DNA of 37,365 nt. It comes from Stenocarpella maydis (lineage: Eukaryota; Ascomycota; Sordariomycetes; Diaporthales; Diaporthaceae). The translations under genes were made by a program, and so were the position numbers. How positions within the stretch are numbered: position 1 is the first letter of the stretch; the number at the start of each line of letters is the position of its first letter. Positions 1 through 13,104 of the stretch are shown here, one piece after another. The stretch covers positions 1-37,365 of the forward strand of contig NQMI01000246.1 of NCBI GenBank assembly GCA_002270565.1, given 5' to 3'. The notes under the pieces were generated by a model, which was not told the origin of the DNA, made no database searches, and saw nothing but the letters and a program-made list of their open reading frames with translations.

Positions 1-1105
1 AGGTGGTTGGTGGTTGGTGGTTGGTGTCGCTGTGTCTCTCTCTCGTCTTTTGGTGGTGGTGGTGGTGGTGGTGGTGGGGGAAGCACGTCAGTGTGACAAG
101 TTGGGGCAGATCAAGTAAGTGACTGCGCTTTACTATGGGCTTAGTATTCAGGTCCAGGTGAGCAGGCCCGGAGGGAGAGAAAGAGACCTGCATACAAGGA
201 TACGGACCTGTATGTTCCTTATAGCGAGTGAGTGAGTTGCCCTTCCCCCTCTCGTCGTCGTCCTGATACCACATCGAAAACCACAGAGTGGTATCGCAAC
301 CCGAGCGCAACACTTTCAGTCAAGAAATCCGGTCCTAGCCAGGCCCTCCGGTCTACGCCATGGTAGCACAGACCTCTGAGGCATCGTATAGCCCACAAGA
401 CGCGTCAATATTGCAGACGGGGCAGTTGAAATCCTACATCGTAAACCGGCCGGCATAGCCTCATTCGACACACCTCAAACCTGGGAGTGTGTGTGGTCGT
501 GTTAGTCGGTTAATCTCGGAAGCACTCCTGCACCATGCTGAACATCCCGGCCCGGGGTGTGGATGCCAGGCCTGGTCAACTGGTCCGCCCCGTAAACCCA
601 CGGGCCTCCTCCCCGGAGATGGCAGCCGCATTGGGCGGATGATTGGACGGGCGTACCAGAGGAACGGGAGGGACTGGTATTACTGCCTGTACAATTATCA
701 ATGGGGCCAGGGTCAATAGTGGTATAACATACCAACACCGTGCTGCACACCCTCCAAGAGTCGCGTGGTCGCAAGCAAAGTCCTTCATGCAGTACTACTT
801 GTATGTTATCCAGGCATCTCAGAGTAGAGGCGCCCAGTCGCTAGTTTCCCAGTCCCGGCCCGTTAACACCCCCAATGCCTGCCGCTTTTTCGTGGGTATC
901 CATAAACTCCTTGGGATCCATTGGTCTTTGTACAAAATGAGTGACCTTGCCCTTCCCCGCCTAGCCTGGATCCGTTTAGAGTCCCACATGCTGCCATGTT
1001 CTGCCGACCCTAGCCAACCAATTTGTGTGTTGTACATATCTTCACTCCAACTAGTGTCGTCAAATAGCCCCCTTCGAAACGACTGACGATGCCCCTTGGC
1101 CGCTA
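1..1105. other. Gene-free flank with GGT microsatellites
   Basis: I see no supported gene here. The first 26 bases are three copies of a GGTTGGT-like unit, and about 51-76 is a (GGT)n microsatellite. The rest is mixed-composition sequence 3' of the minus-strand Brr6/Brl1-like gene, whose stop is at 1106. Open frames on both strands in 489-1109 are short, rich in unlikely residue runs, and overlap each other in opposite directions, so I regard them as chance frames. The stretch probably holds the 3' UTR and terminator of the neighbouring gene. Confidence 0.6.
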
Positions 1106-2756
1106 TCAAAACTCAAGCCTCTTGGTGGTGCTTCTCTTCGATGGGCTCCTGCTACGTTCCCCTTTGCTGGGGCTCCTTTCCGACTTGCTGGGGCTCCGTC
1201 CCAATTTGATTGGGCTGGTCCTTTCCGTTTTGATCAGGCTCCTCCTTGATGGTGTGGGTGGTGGCAGGTATCTTGCATCTGGGGATGCCTCAGACTCCGT
1301 GTCGTCCTGCAGGAAAGCTCGTCTGATGTGTTTCGGCGTGTGCCCAATGGGGGCGAAGATATAGGCCTGGCTCTTGTCCGGCGACATTGGGAAGCCCATA
1401 GGACCTAGGCTCTGGTATTGCTGCCCGGGGGTCGCCTGATTGAGATTGAGGCTCTGCTCCCGGTAGTTGTGACGGAACTTGCTGAAAGCGATGTTGCAGG
1501 CAAACATGGCGATGATGGAGAAGGATGACAGCGTCACGGTCGCCTTCCACGATAGCCGCGAGAAGAACTCGTTCAGGATATCAGCGAGGTGGCCAGCCGA
1601 CGCCTTGACGCCCGCCACCATGTTTGAATCCTGGCTCATGCATGTCTCCCACTCATTGCACATCCCTTCTAGTGCCGGCAGCCTGTCCTGGATCGGGGAG
1701 CACTTGTTTTCGATATATCTCCGAGAGCAGGCGCTCATCTCCTCGAGGAGCTGCGCCCTGGCCTTCTCGGACGAGTAGAGAACTTCGCCACGTATTGCTG
1801 ATATTATGCCCCAGGCCATCCACAATACCACGCCTCCGCAAGCGGCGTTGAAGAGCACCTGCAGGTACCACGAGATTATCATGGGCGCGTTGGGGTTAGA
1901 GGAGATGGAGGTTAGAATGTGGTGGAGCCACCCCAAGTCTCGTTGCCGCCTGTTGCGCCTGCCGGTCGGTTTGTCGTCGTCACTACTGTCGTCCTCGTCG
2001 CGACCATCTGGCAGCCGTGACCTCGTGCTCCCAATGTCCTTGTCCCTCTCCATCCTAACCCTCTTGCGGACCCTGTCGCGATGAACGAAGTCCCGTGGAA
2101 GCTCGCCCTCGCCCGGCTTCTTCCCGAAAAACAGATTGCGCCTAACCCCGCGATCGGGCGTGGAGATAGTCATGACATCGAGTAGCGCAGAGTCGTCGAA
2201 GTCCGGGGTGTCGCCGGTTCCAGTAGCATCGGTCATGGCCGGGCTGTCGTCGGCAGGAGTCTCTGACATGACAGTGTCTTCGAAGCGATCCTTCTGCGGC
2301 GTCATGAAAGCTGGAGTGCTGGGCCTGGCAGTCGTGAATGCTGGGTTGCGCAGCTGCGTGCCTGTGCCGACGAACTGCTTTGCTATGCTCGGGCTGAAGA
2401 TGCTCCTCTCAGGTGGGCGTGGGAAGCTCTGTTGCCTCAGAGGGCTGCCATTCTTGGGGACGCCTGGGTTGCCAAAGGGGTTTGCGCTAGGCCTTGCAAA
2501 AGGGTTTTCGCCAAAGGACGGCGCTGCCGAGTTTTGGGAAGCTGTAAGTATTGTGTCTCTGTCAGTATGGGGGATGTGGCGGGCAAGAGCCGGCGAGGCG
2601 CTGCTGGTCGCATGGCCCGAGGATGCGAATGTAGCTTGTGGACGTACCAAGTGCGGCAGGTTTGTTGAAAAACTGGTAAAAGGGACTGGACTCGTCAACT
2701 TGCGCGTTCTGGAACTCGAGCCCATCCATAGGACCCTCAGCACCGCGTCTGTTCAT
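1106..2756 (-). CDS. brr6: Brr6/Brl1-family nuclear envelope protein, two exons
   Basis: Two exons, complement(1106..2541, 2648..2756), give a 514-residue protein. The 106-nt intron (2542-2647) has a GTACGT donor, a CTGAC-type branch site and a TTACAG acceptor, and splices in phase 1. The exon-1 start at 2756 gives an N-terminus MNRRGAEGPMDGLEFQNA, the style expected for fungal Brl1; reading exon 2 straight through its intron gives a less plausible N-terminus. A disordered, S/T/P/N-rich half is followed by TM1 (about 257-286), a perinuclear-space loop with four cysteines (308, 317, 331, 337), TM2 (about 366-389) and a basic SPSK-repeat tail. Two TM segments around a four-Cys loop are the hallmark of the Brr6/Brl1 di-sulfide-bridge nucleocytoplasmic transport domain, which acts in nuclear pore complex assembly and membrane lipid homeostasis. 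The assignment to BRR6 rather than BRL1 is arbitrary, because filamentous fungi usually have one such gene. It is divergent from IWS1. Confidence 0.9.
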
Positions 2757-3649
2757 GATGAGGCGGGCGGGCTGCGAAAGTGTGAATCTTGGTAGCAGGT
2801 TCGGCAGAGCAGGGCTATTGGGTCAACTGCGGCAGGATGGGGCGAGATGATGGGACGCAGCTCCCATGCACAAAGAAGCGGGCACCGGTGGGTCTTTAAG
2901 AGAAAGTAAAGCCAGGGACAGTCGGATCAGAGAGCTCGAGTGCGATGGTCGGGCTTTGTGTTGGCCGAGAGACCAAAGGGAGGGAGGGCACAAGGCATGG
3001 ATGGATCGATGGATGGGTCGATGTTGTTTGTGGTCTGCAGTCATAGCCATGTCAACAGTCCGAGTAAACAAGAAGAAACGTCGTGCGCTAGCGTTCTTTT
3101 TGCCGGCCAGGGCTGCCAGGGTAGGGGCATCCAGTCCGCACTAGAAGGTACCTATAGGTACCTAAGTACTCCATACCACAATACCTGTGCTTGGACACCT
3201 AACACCCTGGCTATTGTCCCCTAAGCTTGGTGCACGGGCCAAGCCTATCATTCAGCCTCCTCCAGACCCAGAAGGCAGGCAGGTAGTGTACTAAAAGCAC
3301 GCCAGAAAGAACCCAAGAGCCAGAGCCAGAGCCAAGGTACGGTACGGTACAACCAGTCCCAGGCCAAAAAGTCCAAAGAAATCCAGCCCGTTTCCCAACT
3401 TGCAGCTTTCCCCAAATCGAACTTCAAACAATCACCCTACAAACGACCTGGCTCCACCAGTGTCCATCTCCCCCGACGTCAAGCTCCTCTACGATTTTGG
3501 CTGCCTTTCTCAACCAGACCGAGTCCCGAATAGCCTGGCCAACCTCAATTCTACGGCTTCTGGAAACTGACAAACGCCTCTGCCACGCCCAATCACACCA
3601 CTTCTCTCTTGTCTAGGTCGACTCCTTCGACCAAACAAAAGACAAAAAA
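2757..3649. promoter_or_regulatory. Shared divergent promoter, brr6 / IWS1
   Basis: This 893-bp spacer separates the start codons of the minus-strand Brr6/Brl1-like gene and the plus-strand IWS1 gene, so it must hold both promoters and 5' UTRs. It contains three tandem GGTAC units near 3335-3350 and a TAGGTACCTA-rich patch near 3145-3170. The last roughly 250 bases before the IWS1 ATG are C/A-rich and pyrimidine-rich, as is common in fungal 5' leaders. The IWS1 ATG lies in the context AAAAAAATGTC. No clear TATA box was seen. Confidence 0.6.
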
Positions 3650-5192
3650 ATGTCCGGCATCGAGGACAACGAGTCCCGCCAGGCGTCACCCGCGCCTGAG
3701 GACGAAGGCCAAGCAGGAGGCAACGACAACGACGACGCCATGTCCGATAAGGACTCCGACATCCTGTCCGACGTCGACGTCGGCGACCTCGAAGAGTACG
3801 ACCCCCTCAAGGCCAACATCGAGCAGCGGCCCGTCGACATCGACGAGGATGTCGCCAAGTCGCTCAAGGCCACCAAGCGGAAGCGCACCGACGGCGAGAC
3901 GGCAAAGAAGCCCAAGGAGGGCCGGAGGCCCAAGAAGAGGCGCGCCGAGGACGGCGACGAGGTCAGCGCCGCCGACGGCACCATAATCGAGGGCAAGAGG
4001 CGGCGCGCGGGCGCCGGGGAGGGCGGCGGCGGTGAGAAGAAGTCAAAGTCCAGGTCCAAGCGGCCGTCACCGGAGCCCGAGAACGACGAGAACCTGACGC
4101 CCGAGCAGAGGCGGGCGCGGGCGATCGAGAAGGCGATGGATGCGGCCATCAAGGGCAAGAGCAACAAGCGGCGTACCAAGAAGGACGAGGTGGTATGTAC
4201 TTTGCTGATCTGAACAAGCCACGCGCGTTCATTCTCTTGGGGGGTTGGGGGAGGTGACAACAAGCTAACGGTCAACGCTCTGCAGGACCTCGAAGAGGAA
4301 CTCGACGACATCATCGCGGACCTGAAGGTCAGGATGGAGTCGGCATGCGAGGCCGACAACCAGGCGCGCGAGGAGGACCGCGCCGCCACGGCCAAGATGA
4401 AGCTGCTGCCCGAGGTCATGACCCTGCTGAACCGGCAGCACATCCAGCACGCCATCCTCGACCCCGAGACCAACTTCCTGCAAGCGGTTAAGTACTTCCT
4501 CGAGCCCCTGCCCGGCGATGGCAGCCTGCCCGCCTACAACATCCAGCGTGAGATCTTTGCCGCCCTCACCAAGCTGCCCATCGAGAAGGAGGCACTCATG
4601 TCTAGCGGCATTGGCAAGGTCGTGCTCTTCTACACCAAGACCAAGCGCGCCCAGCCCGAGATCAAGCGCATGGCCGAGAGGCTCATGGGCGAGTGGAGCA
4701 GGCCCATCCTCCAGCGGACAGATGACTACAAGAAGAGGCAGATTGAGGCTCGCTACATTGATCCAGAGTACGTCAACCAACCCCGCACCCTCCAACACAA
4801 CCCTGTTAGGACTCTGTGGGAAGTGTTGAGTGTCCACTCGCTAATCCGTCTCTCTTTCCCCCAACCGCAGCGCCCTCAAGTACAGAGGCCCCGGCTCCAA
4901 GCCGGTCTCCGGGTCGCAGCAGGCCCTCGCCCACCGCCCGGGCGGCCTCGGCAGCGACGGCAGGAAGGTGAGTTCCGTGTCCGAGAGGCTGGCGGCCAAG
5001 CGCGCCGCCGCCCTCGAGCCCGTGCGCGCCAACCCCAACCGCGCCAGGCCTGCGGGCATGCCCGTCAGCTACACCATCGCGCCCATCTCGCAGCTCGGCA
5101 GTGGCGGCGGCGGGCCCGACCACAAGCCCGTCGGCGCGGGCAGCATGGAGGCCTTTAGGAAGATCACACAGGGCAAGAAGAAGAGCAGCTGA
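3650..5192 (+). CDS. IWS1: Transcription elongation factor Iws1/Spn1, three exons
   Basis: Exons 3650..4192, 4286..4767 and 4871..5192 encode 448 residues. Intron 1 (93 nt) has a GTATGT donor, a GCTAAC branch site and a CTGCAG acceptor, phase 0. Intron 2 (103 nt) has GTACGT and ACCGCAG, phase 2. The N-terminal 180 residues are acidic then highly basic (many KK/RR clusters) and disordered. Exon 2 (about 182-342) is the conserved helical core with LLNRQHIQHAILD, NFLQAVKYFLEPLPGDGSLP, YNIQREIF, LPIEKEAL and the TFIIS N-terminal/LW-type segment IGKVVLFYTK...RAERLMGEWSRPIL. The C-terminus has ALKYRGP, a serine/alanine-rich linker and SYTIAPIS. Iws1/Spn1 binds Spt6 and RNA polymerase II during elongation and histone handling in the nucleus. 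Reading through intron 1 would stop five codons later, so splicing is essential. The downstream SRPK gene converges on it. Confidence 0.95.
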
Positions 5193-7266
5193 GCGAGCCC
5201 CCGCCCCCCCCCCCCGCGCGGTGGGGAAGGGGGCTGGAATGCGGAACCAAGGTTCGAACGGGGGGAGGGTAGTGTGCGTGTTCGCGCAGCTTGGGCCTTT
5301 TGGTCCATGGATATGAATGTGCGGACTCATGTGGTGAACTGCCGGTCTCATGGGCGGCGGGCCCACGCACTCACTTCCCCTACCCCCCCCCCCCTGGCGG
5401 TGGTTACATATTAGAAAAGAAGGCCTTCGTCCAACTACTGGCTCTGGGCCCGGCGTGGATCATGAAAGAGTATTTTTGGAACATGGCGGAGATGTTATTA
5501 GGTTAAACGAGGCGGAAGAAGACCAAACGCATTCGGGGCAATCCATTCTTAGAGGGGGAACTACCGGTCAGACATTTGGGGGGCGGGGGGGTTGCGCATG
5601 TTTGGCTCTGGTTAACCAAGACTGCTTGATGGAGAAAGGTGCCTGCAAGGAAGCATCTGAGCTGGATATTTCAGAGCCGGCCGGTCCATGGAAGGGGGAG
5701 GCATACATACTACAAATAAATCATGAAAAAAGTATACTTTTGTGTCCCCATCCTCCCCACAAGAACCGGACGCGGTGGGGCATAAGGGACGTCCATATAG
5801 AGAGTCGGTTGTAGCGGGTCCCAAAATGGAGCTGCCAGCATGAGTGGGAGGAGGGAGGGAAAAGATAAACCTAGGGAAGTATAAAAGAGTCCACAATAAA
5901 GTAAAATACCTAGGTAGCCAAGAAATTCCCGGGACAAGCTGTCTAATGGCATTGGGGGGGGGGGGCAGAATACTAAAACACTACACCAGCGTAACGGTAC
6001 GGCTCTATATACTGCTAGGAACGCCCAACCTCTCGGTCAGAAAATTCTGGTCTTTTAGCCAAACTGGCTATTAGATCAATCGTAGTATATTACCTAGCAG
6101 TACATACTACGTACCAACCAGTAGCTATACTATATAGTATTATATTACCCCCCTAATAGTAGAGATAAACATATATACTAAGGACTATATAATATAAAAA
6201 ACACAAATAAACGCTTAATGCTTCCTTCTATTTCAAACGTAATATAATGATATAATAATATGATAATATAACACGTAATACGGCTTGTTTGATAATAGTC
6301 TATATATATATGTATACATGTGTGTGGGTGTATGTTATGTGTGTTATGTGTATTCCGTCCTCGTCAATGCCCACCCATCCACCCATCCCTATCAAATAAT
6401 AATTACCCATAAATCAATCAAATCCACGACAACCCCCCCCACCCCACAATCCGACTTCCCAATACATGAATTGAAGTGGTGATGCTTCCCCCCCCCTCTG
6501 CCCACTTTCTCATTTCCTTCACCGTTTCGGCAAAAAGGAACGGAGGGGCGGGGGGGGGCTTATCATTACACACTTCATCGTCGTTATCATAATCAATACT
6601 AACTTGGCACTATTTGGGGGACCCCATAAAGTCGGACAGAAGCAGCCCCATTGCCGCTTGGTTTGGGCTCGAGGTCTCGGTGGGTTTCTTCATCCCACAC
6701 TGCAGCCTCCACCCTTCCCTAAAGCTACCATGTTAACCCATGGACCTGGACTTGTAGACCCAACTGTGTGGCTTGCCTTTTGCGTGTATGGTGGGGGGCA
6801 AATGTGCTTGGCTTCAAGAGAGACTGTTGTCGGTACCAAGTAGAATGGCAACATGGGCTTCGCGTCTTGTGACCCGTCCAGCCCTGTAGCAAGGAATGCT
6901 CACGCTCGAGTTTTCTGCTCTTCTTGTTCTCTCTCTCTCTCTCTTTTCTCACCTCTCTCTGTCTATTCAGGAGAACGGCCACGGACTGGCCCCGACGGTT
7001 TGATTTGTTGCTCCTTCTCTTCCTCCTCGCCCACCTTCGCCTTCAGAGCCCTGAATACTTTTTGTAGTAGTGGGTTCCTCATTAGAGACACGGTGCTCAT
7101 CAACACCAAGACTCACACCACCGCCATCATCATCCGCTAAACTTGCGCCGCCTTCTTCTTGGTCATCGTCACTCTCCTTGGCATCATTGCCGTCTTCAGC
7201 CACGACCTCCACCGACGGGGTGCGACGGGGCAGCAGGTAGTCGAGCCCATCCCTAAGAGACAGTCC
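5193..7266. other. Convergent intergenic region, no gene seen
   Basis: About 2 kb between the 3' ends of IWS1 (plus) and the SRPK kinase (minus). It starts with C/G homopolymer runs (about 5200-5240 and 5383-5400), then becomes AT-rich from about 5870 to 6350 with many TATA and AATATA runs, and includes a TG-rich patch near 6310-6350. About 6925-6962 is a CT-repeat tract. No open frame shows family resemblance or plausible splicing. It probably contains both 3' UTRs, but I could not place polyadenylation sites. Confidence 0.5.
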
Positions 7267-9324
<2,058 letters not shown>

Positions 9325-10280
9325 CTAGCGGTCGATGGGACGAGATGGGCAAGGCTTGTGTTTTCTCTGGTGGTCGGGGATGTATATAGTGGTAATGCAA
9401 GGACAAGGTAAAGTAGTGGAAAAGTGGCGGGAGTGCGAGCGCGGGCGGTGGGGACTGAGGGGGGAGCTGGGTGTTTTTTTTCTTGGGTTGTTGTTGTTTC
9501 CTCCTCCCTCGCTCACACCAGTCCGGGTTGCGCCCAACTCTGAGGCAGTACGGAGCGGAGCGGAGCGAAGCGAATCAAATGGAAGGTGAGATGGCGGCGG
9601 CGGCGGGTGCTGATACAAGGCAGGGCAGGGCAGGGCAGGCGCACTCGCGCTTGCAGACTCGGGCCTTGATGTGCATGCACTTGGTGCACTCGTACTGCAC
9701 TCCTTGATTTATTATTACGGGGGCGAGGGTCTCGGTCTTGAGAGGAGGGGCCAGGTCGGGTAGGAAGTGGGTGGGTTATGTTTGGCGTCAGATGCAAAGT
9801 GGGCGGGCGGTAAAAACCTTGTTTTCATCATTGGATCCTTTTTATCGGTTTCGCGCAGAGGAGGAAGAGCATTCTTAGACTTGAACATGGTCATGGTTCT
9901 GTTCTGTCTGTCTGTCTGTCCGTGTCTTGTGTGTCCTTGCTGCAGGTATTTCTAGGGTTGTGATGGCAGCAGAGGTCGGTCGGTCGGTCGAGGAGGGTGG
10001 AGGCTGAGGAGGCGGGAGGGAAATCCTGGAGACGCAATTGGCATCTCCAGGGTGGATATGGCTGTGGATGGGTGCGGGTGCGGGTGCGGATGCGGGCGTT
10101 AAGTTGCTGTTGTTGATGTTGTGGTGGTGGTGGTTTTTTGTTGTTGTTATTGTTGTAGGTGGAGGACGACGATGGAGGACGAACGAGAAGACGATGACAA
10201 GCTCGAGAACGAAGACGAGAACCGAGGACAAGGGCACAAGAGGCAAATGCACACAGGTTGCAGGCTGCAGGCTGCGGTTG

Positions 10281-10315
10281 CAAGGTGCAAGGTGCAAGGT
10301 GCAAGGTGCAAGGTG
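10281..10315 (+). repeat. CAAGGTG heptamer tandem repeat, five units
   Basis: Five exact copies of CAAGGTG, followed directly by a related CAGTGCGGTG doublet. The array sits in the spacer upstream of the SRPK kinase gene. Confidence 0.95.
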
Positions 10316-11540
10316 CAGTGCGGTGCAGTGCGGTACAGCCCCAGGTTGCAGACGCAAGAATGCCCAGCCCGAGTATGAGTGAAAAGTGGGAGAGAGAATT
10401 GGGGGGGATGCTTAGTTTGGGGATGATGAGATGAGATTGCAACGGGGAATGCGATGGGGGATGCAGATGTTTGAGATGGCAAGTCAAACAGTCAGTCAGT
10501 CAATCAGCCAGGTCAGGTCAGTCAGGTCAGGCACGAATGAATGTTTAGCCCGCCTGCCCACTCTTCGTCTGCCGTCTCTAATCAGATGGCTCTTCAGATC
10601 CGGGGCCAACCATATACAAGATGGGTCGCCCAGCCAACTCGTTGGAGATGAGACGGAGAAAGAAGCGCGCGAGCGATATACGCAGGTGGGAAGGAGGGGT
10701 CAAAAAATGGCCGACAGACCAGACTCGACCGTAAGTGCGCGAACGACTGACTGAATAGCTGAATGACATGGGGAAGGGATGCATGTGGTGGGTTTGGGTG
10801 GGGTTGGACTTGTTACTGGCCTCTCTCTGGGCTCAGTTTCCAGGGCAAGGGCCAGTCCAGGTGCCAGGTCCCAGCTGCACAATTAAGGTGAGGGAGAAAC
10901 TTCCCGCTCCTTATTGCATCACTGCACACTGCACAATGCTCACCGCACCCTATCACAAGGGTATTGATCCTCGTGTGTAGCTTGGCTGCTTGGTAGGTAC
11001 AGTACCTAGGAAGATACACTAGGTACCCAAGGCACCAGACCAGACCAGGCCGGGCCAGTCTCACTCTTCTACGCCACTATCGTCTGCCTTGCAGGATAAC
11101 TAAGCCTGCTAGGTAGCCAGCCTAGCACATGAGGCAGGCAGACGGGGCCGATAGAGAGATACACAGACCACTCTGGGGCGAGGTAGAGGAAGAGGAAGAG
11201 GTAGGCGCAGGCGCAGGCTCAGTCATCAGGCAGGCAGGGCGGCTAAGGCACAGGGCAGAGACGAAGGCACCGGTCAGGAGGGTCCTCGATCCGTCCCGGC
11301 CCTGATTCAGCAGAGGCCACTTGACTGCCTTGCCTTCGCTATCTTAGCACCATTTTGGGCACCCCATGAATGCGTCTCCTGCTCAATGCCACTCGCCCAC
11401 TCAACAGTCATTCATTCCCTGATGCCTCCCCTTCTTCGCCTCTCATCTCAAACTTTTGGAGGGCTGACTGAAGCAGGGGTGGAAAAGGTGGGGGTTGGGG
11501 ACTTAGAATTTAGAAGCTGGGTGCGATGCTTGTTGAAGTT

Positions 11541-11566
11541 GATGATGATGATGATGATGATGATGA
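11541..11566 (+). repeat. (GAT)n microsatellite, followed by poly-C
   Basis: Eight to nine GAT triplets, followed after a short spacer by a 12-base C run at about 11575-11586. Confidence 0.95.
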
Positions 11567-11636
11567 GGACATTTCCCCCCCCCCCCATGTCGACCGTTTC
11601 ATCCAAACATATCAATCATGGTAGACAAGGAGGGAG

Positions 11637-11707
11637 GACAGACGGACGGACAGACGGACGGACAGCCAGACGGACAGCCAGACGGACAGCCAGACGGACA
11701 GCCAGAC
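11637..11707 (+). repeat. GACGGACAGCCA minisatellite
   Basis: A 12-bp unit (GACGGACAGCCA) occurs about four times, preceded by two shorter GACGGACGGACA-type units. Translated on the minus strand it gives an artificial GCPS/VCPS repeat in an otherwise unconvincing open frame. Confidence 0.9.
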
Positions 11708-12399
11708 ACTTGCCCAGCCAGCCACGACCTTTTGACGCTTGTCTCGTCCTGACCCCCTGCGAGTGTCCTCATGGCACCCTCGCCCCATCGCACTGACCTC
11801 ATCACCAGCCTGCTCCACTTTTGTGCGTCTGCCGCTCCTCGAATGAGATGACACAATCGCCTACCCCGCCACCTCTTCAGCACACGGCTCCCGAGGGGCA
11901 ACAGGCAAGCGACCAAGGCCGCACACCGTACCACAGCAAAGCATAGCACTTGCATATGTACGCGAGGCATATCGGGGTACCTAGTTAAGTCAGGCCCAAG
12001 TCCCGGAGACAGACTCACAGGACACCCGCGACAGAGGCGACGGGCGGTTGATCAAGGTCCCAGCGCTCGGGTCCTCAGGACACTCAACGGCCGACCCACC
12101 AGCATTTGAAAGACCCGCCACACACAAGCTGCCCACTCCCACCATTGAAGGCCACAGCCGGTGACGGGCCTCTCAGCAGGCATCTCATCTGGTGGCCACA
12201 GCCTCAGAGCCGCATCCCATGCGAGTCTTGGTGAGAGCCTAAGACGTCTCCCGTCCTCGCGCAGCTCTTCTCTCTCGGCCGCAAAGAGCACTTGGCCAGA
12301 ACCTTGCCCTGCCCTGCCCTGCATGCTCCCATCTGAGCTCACTCCTTTGCTTCCGCCACCCGCGCGCCGCAACCGGCTGGCTGGTTTGACTGATTGCTT

Positions 12400-12420
12400 G
12401 ACTGACTGACTGACTGACTG
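12400..12420 (+). repeat. (TGAC)n microsatellite
   Basis: About five tandem GACT/TGAC tetramers, within a wider run of GGCT, GCTT and CCGA near-repeats (12374-12432). It causes the SVSQ-like run in minus-strand frames. Confidence 0.9.
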
Positions 12421-12679
12421 GCCGACCGACCGGCGATCTTGAACCAGAATGCGACCCTTGCTCAGCCAACTTCCCTTGCTGCGGAACACAGCACAGCGCG
12501 GCGCAGGATGAGCAGCGATACACAGACCAGATCCAGATCGCAATCCGGCCAAGACAGGGTTGAGCTGTGCAGGATAAAATGCCCGGGGGGGGGGGCGCAA
12601 GACACATAACACCATGTAACAATGCGACAACACCGACGACTGGAAAGAAGAAAGGACCAAATAAAAGGCGTATACATAC

Positions 12680-13104
12680 CCTGCTGCCGGGTTGTCCGTC
12701 GTGATTATGGGCTTCAGGCCCTCCTTCTTCCGCTTCTTGTTGATGGCCGCGACCGTCTGCGCCGTCGCTGAGGGCAAGTTGTTGCTGTTGCCGTTGCCGT
12801 TATTGTTGCCACCGCTCCCATTTGCGCCCGAGGCAGTGGCCGGGGTCGCTACTGAGGCCGTCATCGTCGAAGATGCGGCCACCGGCGTGACGGACGGCGC
12901 CTCCTGCCGGGACTGTTGCATCTTGACCGTTGGCGTCGCGCCACTTGCTCGCGTAGTCAGCCCCACGCCCCCGGAGACTGCGGCGCCTCCTCCGGTGCTG
13001 TCGTCGGTGTCCGTCGCCATCTTGTGCTCGGTCTGAGGTTGGGTGGATTGGTGCGCCTCTGGTTCTTGCTGGTGCTGCGCCTGCTGCTGCTTTCCGCCGT
13101 TCAT
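12680..13104 (-). CDS. Hypothetical low-complexity protein, first exon only
   Basis: The ATG at 13104 opens a 425-nt exon encoding about 141 residues: a Q/H-rich start, then A/S/T/G/N-rich low complexity (GNNNGNGNSNN), then a basic patch NKKRKKEGLKPIITTDNP and AAG. The exon ends at a good donor (GTATGT from 12679) in phase 2. Beyond it, the frame runs into homopolymer and TGAC-repeat sequence, so the donor is probably used and the real C-terminus lies in an exon I could not find. The KKRKK cluster could be a nuclear localisation signal; that is inference. I do not recognise the family. The exon could be the N-terminus of a regulatory protein or most of a small protein with a tiny last exon. 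Composition matches neighbouring genes. Confidence 0.55.

Noticed and set aside
4968..4976. GTGAGT donor-like site inside IWS1 exon 3
   Set aside because: The frame continues without interruption into the conserved C-terminus (SERLAAKR..., SYTIAPIS), and no matching acceptor is needed.
5250..5262. GGTTCGAAC resembling a tRNA T loop
   Set aside because: No flanking stems or anticodon arm; it lies in G-run-rich 3' flank.
9875..10487. Overlapping long open frames on both strands (His/Pro/Thr- or Cys-rich)
   Set aside because: They arise from GTT, GGT and CAAGGTG repeats and overlap on both strands; no domain, no splice support.
11599..12018. Minus-strand frame of 139 codons with GCPSGCPS repeats
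   Set aside because: The repeat is a translation of the 12-bp minisatellite; the rest is not protein-like.
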